Program-made: the position numbers and the translations under genes | NCBI GenBank assembly: GCA_029050995.1 | Contig: JAIDLO010000242.1 | Coordinates: forward strand, 1-5,227 | Length of the DNA stretch: 5,227 nt | Source of the DNA: Eubacterium sp. | Lineage (GTDB): Bacteria > Bacillota > Clostridia > Oscillospirales > Acutalibacteraceae | Reading direction: 5' to 3' | Notes under the pieces: generated by a model | The model's database searches: none | What the model was told of the DNA's origin: nothing | What the model saw: the letters and a program-made list of their open reading frames with translations, nothing else | In this document: one piece after another, positions 1 to 5,227 of the stretch | How the letters are laid out: each line of letters opens with the position of its first letter | Numbering within the stretch: position 1 is the stretch's first letter

Positions 1-684
1 GTTTGCAAAGCATTTTTTTGCTTCTTCAATAAGCCCGTTTTCAGCCATAAGATCTACACGCCTGTTTATCCTGTCATAAAGAATTGCTCTGTCCTTAAAT
101 CCAATAACGAAATAAAGAACATCATAAGGGCTTTCTTCAAGCCTTGATTTTTCATTTTGAGCACTTTTTGTTTCGCCAGAGGAATAATAGATTTCAAGTG
201 CTCTTACTACTCTTGTTTTATTGTTTTTATGTATCGTTTCAGCTGCTGCCTTATCTATCTTCAAAAGCATATCATAAAGCTCATCAACACTTTTTTCCAT
301 AAGCGCTTCACGCAGCTTAAAATCAGTTTCGGTTTCTGTAAATTTAATGTTATCAACAAAGCTGTTTATAAACAGCCCTGTGCCGCCGACAAGAACAGGC
401 ACCTTACCTCTGCCGACAATATCATCAACTGCGCCCTTTGCATATTTGCAAAAATCGGATACGGAAAACAATTCATCCCTTTCAAGAAATTCAACAAGAT
501 GATGAGGAACTTCATTCCGCTCACTTTCCGTTGGCGCAGCGGTTGCAATGCTCATGTCCTTATAAACCTGCATAGAATCGGCAGAAATAATTTCGCCGTT
601 TACTGCTTTTGCAATTTGAATTCCAAGGCTTGTTTTTCCGCTTGCAGTTGGCCCTGCAACAACAATCAATTTTGTTTTCATCAT
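1..684 (-). CDS. miaA: tRNA dimethylallyltransferase MiaA, 3' end cut off by the window edge
   Basis: Cytoplasmic enzyme that transfers a dimethylallyl (isopentenyl) group from DMAPP to N6 of adenosine 37 in tRNAs reading UNN codons; MiaB usually then adds a methylthio group. The first 228 codons are visible; family members are about 300-320 residues, so roughly a quarter at the C-terminus is missing. Seen: P-loop GPTASGKT at residues 11-18; ISADSMQVY at 33-41, with Asp36 as the expected catalytic base; VPHHLVEF at 59-66; PVLVGGTGLFI at 96-106; the helical inserted domain from about 113; RVVRALEIY at 158-166; and DRINRRVDLM at 204-213, which holds the conserved arginine region. The start ATG at 684-682 overlaps the mutL stop; a second ATG follows at once (681-679), and either could be used. 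Odd: the usual DIGTAKP motif reads SIATAAP at residues 45-51. The reading frame is open with no frameshift. The family call is very secure. Confidence 0.97.
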   Translation of the reverse strand, partial: MMKTKLIVVAGPTASGKTSLGIQIAKAVNGEIISADSMQVYKDMSIATAAPTESERNEVPHHLVEFLERDELFSVSDFCKYAKGAVDDIVGRGKVPVLVGGTGLFINSFVDNIKFTETETDFKLREALMEKSVDELYDMLLKIDKAAAETIHKNNKTRVVRALEIYYSSGETKSAQNEKSRLEESPYDVLYFVIGFKDRAILYDRINRRVDLMAENGLIEEAKKCFAN

Positions 685-2573
685 TGTATTCTTCCAAACT
701 GCTTTTCAAGCTCATATCTTGAGATTTTAATCATAACAGGTCTGCCGTGCGGGCAATAGCGGATATTCGGCATGGAAAGCAGCTTTTCAACAAACAGCTC
801 TCTTTCCTGTTCTGATGTATAATCCCCGCCCTTAACTGCACTTCGGCAGGCTGTTGAATGAAAAATCCAATCCATTTTATCAGGCTCAATATCTGTTTTA
901 TTCTCAAGCAGTTTTTCCGCAATTTCAAGAATCAAATCCTGAATATCCACTCCGTCCAGCATAGACGGCGCTTCGCGGACAATAACGGAAAGATTTCCGA
1001 AATCCTCTACCTCAAAGCCGCATTTTGAAAGAACGGGAATGTTTTCAAGGATAACGCTGTATTCTTCAGCGGAAAGCTTAACTGCAACAGGCATAAGAAG
1101 AATTTGCGAGCTAATATTTGTTTCAGCCTTCAGCTTTTCAAAATTCATTCTTTCGTGCGCTGCATGCTTGTCTATATAATACAAATCATTTTCTATTTCA
1201 ACAATTATGTAAGTTCTGAAAGCCTCGCCGACAACCTTGAAAACAGGCGTATCATCCTTTTCATCAATGATAACAGGCTGCACTGTTTTCTCAATCGGCT
1301 GTGCTTCAACTATATTTTCAGTACGAGGAATAACCTCTGTTTTTTCTTCTGTATTCGGTTTCTCTGAAACAACCTCTTCTATTGTTTCCTCTTCAACCGG
1401 CTCTCTTTTAATCGGTATTTTCGGAGAAGCAACACTCCATGTTTTCGGGGAAGCAGAAGAAAATTTAAGCTGATTCGGCTTTTCCTCTTTTTTGAAAAAA
1501 TCTATTTTTGAAGAATGTGTTTTAATCTGTTCACTATAGATTGAAGAAATGCTGTTGTCATTCAGCTTTCCTTCTTTAATGGTATCCTGCTGCTCAACAG
1601 CCGTTTTAACACCGTAATAAATCAAATCAAAAATCGGCTTTTCATTTACGAAGCGGACCTCTATTTTAGCCGGATGCACATTTACATCAACAAGCTTTGT
1701 ATCCATTTCAATATTGAGTACACCTGCAGGAAATCTGCCAACCATAATCAGATTTTTATATGCCTGCTCAAGGGCAGCCTTTGCAAGTCTGCTGTCTACA
1801 AGCCTGCCATTTATAAAGAAAAACTGCATTGCCCTGCTTTTTCTGGACTGATGCGGTCTGCTTACATAGCCGTTCAGCTTCATACCGCCGTAGGAATATT
1901 GAACAGGAACAAGCGTTTCCGAAAGCTCTGCACCATAAACAGAATAGATTGTACTTTTCAAATCTCCGTTGCCTGCGGTAATCATAACCTGCCTGCCCTC
2001 TCGGATAAAGCGAAAAGAAATATCGGGATTTGAAATGGCAATTCTTTCAACAATGCCCTGAACAGCGTTTCCCTCTGTTACATCCTTTTTCAGAAATTTC
2101 ATTCTTGCAGGCACATTAAAGAAAATATCACGAACAACAACTGTTGTTCCCTGCGGGCAGCCTGCATCGGATAAATCAATTTCCTCGCCGCCTGCGATTT
2201 CATATCTTACGCCCATTTCTTCATCATCGGATTTCGTAAGCAATTCAACCTTTGCAACTGCAGCAATGGAAGCCATAGCCTCTCCTCTGAAGCCCAAGGT
2301 TGCAATACTGTCCAAATCAGCGCCTGTTGAAATCTTTGATGTTGCGTGTGATATAAACACCTTTTTGATGTCTTCCTTTTGTATTCCGCAGCCGTCATCC
2401 GTTATGCGGATATAGGTTGTTCCGCCGTTTTTGATTTCAACCGTTATATGCTTTGCGCCTGCATCAATTGAGTTTTCAATCATTTCCTTAACAATGCTCA
2501 TCGGTCGCTCAACAACCTCGCCTGCTGCAATAAGGCTGTAAACCTCTTTCGGAAGCACATGAATTCTTGGCAT
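681..2573 (-). CDS. mutL: DNA mismatch repair protein MutL, endonuclease type, complete
   Basis: Couples mismatch recognition by MutS to strand incision and removal. At 630 residues it matches Firmicute MutL. The N-terminal GHKL ATPase (about 1-325) shows EMIENSIDAGA at 30-40 (Glu30 the expected ATPase base, Asn34 for magnesium), DDGCGI at 59-64, HATSK at 76-80, LGFRGEAM at 93-100 and NVHPAK at 298-303. A charged, low-complexity linker rich in Glu, Lys, Pro, Ser and Thr spans about 326-443. The C-terminal domain carries the endonuclease motif DKHAAHERMNFE at 468-479, ACR at 575-577, CPHGRP at 607-612 and FGR at 626-628, plus a likely clamp-binding motif QILLMP at 490-495. This set is known from MutH-independent MutL such as that of Bacillus subtilis. 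The start is fixed by the conserved opening MPRIHVLP and a strong Shine-Dalgarno. It follows mutS by 33 bases and overlaps miaA. The one oddity is Lys469 where the motif usually has Gln. Confidence 0.98.
   Translation of the reverse strand: MPRIHVLPKEVYSLIAAGEVVERPMSIVKEMIENSIDAGAKHITVEIKNGGTTYIRITDDGCGIQKEDIKKVFISHATSKISTGADLDSIATLGFRGEAMASIAAVAKVELLTKSDDEEMGVRYEIAGGEEIDLSDAGCPQGTTVVVRDIFFNVPARMKFLKKDVTEGNAVQGIVERIAISNPDISFRFIREGRQVMITAGNGDLKSTIYSVYGAELSETLVPVQYSYGGMKLNGYVSRPHQSRKSRAMQFFFINGRLVDSRLAKAALEQAYKNLIMVGRFPAGVLNIEMDTKLVDVNVHPAKIEVRFVNEKPIFDLIYYGVKTAVEQQDTIKEGKLNDNSISSIYSEQIKTHSSKIDFFKKEEKPNQLKFSSASPKTWSVASPKIPIKREPVEEETIEEVVSEKPNTEEKTEVIPRTENIVEAQPIEKTVQPVIIDEKDDTPVFKVVGEAFRTYIIVEIENDLYYIDKHAAHERMNFEKLKAETNISSQILLMPVAVKLSAEEYSVILENIPVLSKCGFEVEDFGNLSVIVREAPSMLDGVDIQDLILEIAEKLLENKTDIEPDKMDWIFHSTACRSAVKGGDYTSEQERELFVEKLLSMPNIRYCPHGRPVMIKISRYELEKQFGRIQ
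691..695 (-). promoter_or_regulatory. Weak ribosome binding site for miaA, inside the end of mutL
   Basis: GGAAG lies 6 bases before the first ATG (684) and 9 before the second (681), so it does not decide between the two starts. It falls within the codons for the last residues of MutL (FGRIQ). Because the mutL TGA (683-681) overlaps both ATGs, ribosomes ending mutL can restart on miaA, and a weak site would be enough. Translational coupling is inferred from this geometry. Confidence 0.5.
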
Positions 2574-2577
2574 TTAT

Positions 2578-2585
2578 ATCACCTC
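2578..2585 (-). promoter_or_regulatory. Strong Shine-Dalgarno of mutL in the mutS-mutL gap
   Basis: GAGGTGAT, read on the minus strand from 2585 to 2578, closely matches the complement of the 16S rRNA 3' end and stands 4 bases before the mutL ATG at 2573-2571. It confirms that start. The rest of the 33-base gap (2574-2606) is AT-rich, with no hairpin and no convincing -35/-10 pair, so mutL is most simply read from the mutS transcript. Confidence 0.85.
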
Positions 2586-2606
2586 TTTTCACAAAAGTTA
2601 TATATT

Positions 2607-5227
2607 TTACAATTCTTCTGCTTTTTTCTTTAAATCATAAAGCGTCTGCATCGCTTCAATCGGTGTTAAAGTATTCACATCAATTGTTTTCAGAATTTCT
2701 ATGATTTCGTTTTTGCCGTTTATAGAGAAATTGAACTGAATATCATTATCCTCTTCTTCAACAACGGCATCCTCTGCTTTAAATTCGATATCTATTTTGT
2801 TCTGCTCAAGCTCTTTTAAAATCACTTTCGCACGCTTAACAACGGAATCGGGAACACCTGCCAGCTTGGCAACCTCAATACCGAAGCTTTCATCAGCACC
2901 GCCCTTAACGATTCTGCGCAGAAATGTTATATCATCTCCGCGTTTTTTAACGGCAATGGAATAATTCTTAACACCTTCGAGCATACCCTCCATAGCGGTA
3001 AGCTCATGATAATGCGTTGCAAAAAGTGACTTTGCGCCAAGTGTTTTCTTTTTGCAGACAAATTCAAGCACAGCACGGGCAATACTCATACCATCAAAGG
3101 TTGATGTTCCTCTGCCGATTTCATCAAGAATAATCAGGCTGTTTTCCGTTGCATTTTTCAGAATTGTTGAAACCTCATTCATTTCAACCATAAAAGTAGA
3201 CTGCCCTGTTGCCAGATCATCAGATGCGCCGACACGGGTAAATATAGCATCAACAATACTGATATTCGCTGATTTTGCAGGCACGAACGAGCCAACCTGC
3301 GCAAGAAGAACAATAAGCGCAATCTGGCGCATATAGGTTGATTTACCTGCCATATTCGGTCCTGTAATAATTGCACAGCGGTTTTCGCCCTTATCCAAAA
3401 CCGTATCATTCGGAACGAAAGGCGCACCATTAAGGAGTGTTTCAACAACGGGATGTCTGCCGTCCTTGATATCAATAACACCATTTGTGTTAATCTGCGG
3501 GCAGACATAATTGTTGTTTACCGCAACCTCTGCAAGACTTGCAAGCACATCAAGTACAGCAAGTGCCTTTGCAGTTGCATGAAGCCTGTCCACCTCATTG
3601 CCGACCTGCTGCCTTACAGCACAGAACACTTCGTATTCAAGTGCAATCGCTCTGTCCTTTGCGCCGATAATTTTTCCTTCAAGCTCTTTTAATTCCTGCG
3701 TAATAAATCTTTCGCCGTTTGTTAAGGTCTGCTTTCTTATGTAGCTTTCAGGCACCATATCCTTGTAAAGATTCGTTACCTCTATGTAATAGCCGAACAC
3801 TCTGTTGTAGCCGACTTTAAGCTTCGGAATACCTGTTTTTTCTCGTTCCTCTGCTTCAATCTGCGCAAGAACACCCGAGCCGTCTGCCATGATTTCATGC
3901 AGGCTGTCTATCTCGGAATTATATCCTGCTTTAATCATACCGCCCTCACGAAGCGTAAACGGAGGCTCATCAACAATGGCTTTATCAATTAAGTCTTCAA
4001 CATCCGAAAGCAAATCTATATTCTTTTCAATATCCTTAATCAGCGCCGATGCACTTTCAGCAACCTCGGCTTTAATTTCGGGAAGCCTTTTTAATGTATT
4101 CTGGAGTGCTTTTAATTCCTTTGCATTTGCAGTTCCGTAAGCAATACGGGAGGTAAGCCTTTCGATATCGCTTATGCCTGCAAGAGAATTTCTGATTTTA
4201 TCTCTTTTAATCGGATTATCCGCAAGCTCGCCGATTGCATTCTGCCTTTTCGTAATCTGGTTAACAGACATAAGCGGGCGTTCAATCCAATTTCGGATCA
4301 TACGCTTGCCCATTGCCGTTTTTGTTTTATCAACAACCCACAAAAGGGAATGCCTTTTTTCGCCGCTCATCATAGATTTCGTTAATTCAAGATTTCGCCT
4401 TGCGCTGATATCCAGCTTCATATATTCTTCTTTATCAAAGAAATCTATATCGGCAGGTGCATCAATTTCATCCTTTTTCTGCACCGTTTTCAAATAATCA
4501 ATAACAGCACCGAGCGCAGATACGGCAGCCTTGCTGTGACCTAAACCAAGACTGTCTATCTCTTCTTTTTTCAGCGTTTCAAGCACAAGATTGGCAGCTT
4601 CATCAAAATCAAATTTAACATCATCAAGAAGCTGCAATTCAGCTGAAAGACGGGTTTTCGTAAACTTAGCTACCTCATAAAAATCAAGCGCAGCTGAATT
4701 TACGATAATTTCCTTTGGCTGATAAGTTGAAAGCTGATTGATAATCTGCTCTTCCTCATCATCGCCCTTTGCAACCGTGATATGAAATTCACAGGTTGAA
4801 ACATCGGCAAAGCAAAGCCCTGTTTCTCTTTCGCCCTTACAAATTGAGCAAAGATAATTATTGACTGTATCATCAAGCATATTGCTTTCAATAACAGTTC
4901 CCGGTGTTATGATTCTTATGACATCCCTTTTAACAATGCCCTTTGCCTGCTTAGGATCTTCTACCTGTTCGCAGATCGCAACCTTATAGCCCCTTGAAAC
5001 AAGCTTAGCAATATAATTTTCCGCTGAATGAAACGGTACGCCGCACATCGGTGCACGCTCGCCCATTCCGCAGTCCTTGCCTGTTAAAACAAGATCAAGT
5101 TCTTCTGCCGCAGTTTTGGCATCATCAAAAAACATCTCATAAAAATCACCGAGGCGGAAAAACAACAGCATCCCCGGATATTGACTTTTAATATCAAAAT
5201 ACTGCGCCATCATAGGCGATAAGCCCT
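2607..5227 (-). CDS. mutS: DNA mismatch repair protein MutS, 5' end just outside the window
   Basis: ATPase clamp that recognises base mismatches and small loops and recruits MutL. Numbering here counts the ATG at 5213 as residue 1. Mismatch-binding domain I holds the FYE motif at 24-26, whose Phe stacks on the mismatch and whose Glu contacts it. A connector and the core/lever domains follow, with the clamp region around YNRVFGYYIEV at 469-479. The ATPase domain has Walker A GPNMAGKST at 618-626, a signature region GASDDLATGQST at 662-673, Walker B LIILDEIGRGTS at 693-704 and THYHEL at 733-738. A charged tail (about 805-868) ends in a helical dimerisation segment. The frame stays open past 5213 to the window edge, adding Gly-Leu-Ser-Pro in front of Met-Met. 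LSPMM is a common opening in clostridial MutS, so the true start probably lies a few codons upstream. The tail carries only a degenerate clamp-binding motif, QFNFS, at 826-830. The stop is TAA at 2609-2607. Confidence 0.98.
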   Translation of the reverse strand, partial: GLSPMMAQYFDIKSQYPGMLLFFRLGDFYEMFFDDAKTAAEELDLVLTGKDCGMGERAPMCGVPFHSAENYIAKLVSRGYKVAICEQVEDPKQAKGIVKRDVIRIITPGTVIESNMLDDTVNNYLCSICKGERETGLCFADVSTCEFHITVAKGDDEEEQIINQLSTYQPKEIIVNSAALDFYEVAKFTKTRLSAELQLLDDVKFDFDEAANLVLETLKKEEIDSLGLGHSKAAVSALGAVIDYLKTVQKKDEIDAPADIDFFDKEEYMKLDISARRNLELTKSMMSGEKRHSLLWVVDKTKTAMGKRMIRNWIERPLMSVNQITKRQNAIGELADNPIKRDKIRNSLAGISDIERLTSRIAYGTANAKELKALQNTLKRLPEIKAEVAESASALIKDIEKNIDLLSDVEDLIDKAIVDEPPFTLREGGMIKAGYNSEIDSLHEIMADGSGVLAQIEAEEREKTGIPKLKVGYNRVFGYYIEVTNLYKDMVPESYIRKQTLTNGERFITQELKELEGKIIGAKDRAIALEYEVFCAVRQQVGNEVDRLHATAKALAVLDVLASLAEVAVNNNYVCPQINTNGVIDIKDGRHPVVETLLNGAPFVPNDTVLDKGENRCAIITGPNMAGKSTYMRQIALIVLLAQVGSFVPAKSANISIVDAIFTRVGASDDLATGQSTFMVEMNEVSTILKNATENSLIILDEIGRGTSTFDGMSIARAVLEFVCKKKTLGAKSLFATHYHELTAMEGMLEGVKNYSIAVKKRGDDITFLRRIVKGGADESFGIEVAKLAGVPDSVVKRAKVILKELEQNKIDIEFKAEDAVVEEEDNDIQFNFSINGKNEIIEILKTIDVNTLTPIEAMQTLYDLKKKAEEL

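Noticed and set aside
2..21. Short dyad TTTGCAAA and GCAAA...TTTGC near the left edge, as a terminator candidate
   Set aside because: It lies inside the miaA coding frame, the stem is only about 5 bases, and no U-run follows in the direction of transcription.
157..759. A 200-codon open frame on the plus strand across the miaA-mutL junction
   Set aside because: It lies entirely opposite miaA and the end of mutL, which have unmistakable family motifs. Its translation is rich in Cys, Phe and Asn, like antisense of lysine- and glutamate-rich genes, and shows no recognisable domain.
1104..2033. Several plus-strand open frames opposite mutL
   Set aside because: They lie opposite the linker and domain-coding parts of mutL, with no family features. 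The apparent Ser/Thr-rich protein at 1237-1473 is the complement of the Glu/Lys-rich linker.
2574..2606. Possible promoter in the mutS-mutL gap (TATAAC-like element in ATATATAAC)
   Set aside because: The bases at the right distance for a -35 box (AAAAGC) match poorly, and any AT-rich gap yields such a -10. The strong Shine-Dalgarno explains the gap well enough.
3179..3508. A 109-codon open frame on the minus strand inside mutS
   Set aside because: It overlaps the Walker A part of the mutS ATPase domain in another frame. The conserved MutS motifs account for this DNA.
3889..4497. Two plus-strand open frames (3889-4140 and 4174-4497) opposite mutS
   Set aside because: Both are shadows of the MutS core domain; no ribosome site or family signature was seen, and the Ser/Ile/Phe-rich translations are typical of antisense frames.

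Overview
The window is a tightly packed, single-direction piece of a bacterial DNA repair and tRNA modification operon. All three genes lie on the minus strand, so transcription runs from high to low coordinates: mutS (cut by the right edge), then mutL (complete), then miaA (cut by the left edge). The order mutS-mutL-miaA is classic for Firmicutes. The moderately AT-rich DNA, the endonuclease-type MutL and the wording of the motifs point to an anaerobic clostridial Firmicute, perhaps near the Oscillospirales/Ruminococcaceae. The genus is not determined, and this placement is recognition by eye, not a search.

Layout: 5227 to 2607 is MutS, 872 residues visible, missing only its first few codons. 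2606 to 2574 is a 33-base AT-rich gap that carries a strong Shine-Dalgarno sequence for mutL. 2573 to 681 is MutL, 630 residues. 684 to 1 is the first 228 codons of miaA, whose start overlaps the mutL stop (ATGATG), so translation of the two is probably coupled. No stretch of 300 bases or more lacks a gene. I see no RNA gene, mobile element, CRISPR array, convincing internal promoter or terminator. The operon promoter and terminator must lie outside the window.

How the genes work together: MutS finds mismatches and small loops left by replication. MutL is then recruited and, in organisms without MutH, nicks the new strand itself, guided by the replication clamp. MutL here has every part of that endonuclease site and a good clamp-binding motif. 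MiaA is not a repair protein. It puts an isopentenyl group on A37 of tRNAs that read UNN codons, and its link to mutL is a widespread conserved arrangement.

I found no undescribed system. The points worth a second look are small: a degenerate clamp-binding motif in MutS, altered residues in a conserved MiaA motif, a Q-to-K change in the MutL metal-binding motif, and short homopolymer runs in miaA and the mutL linker.
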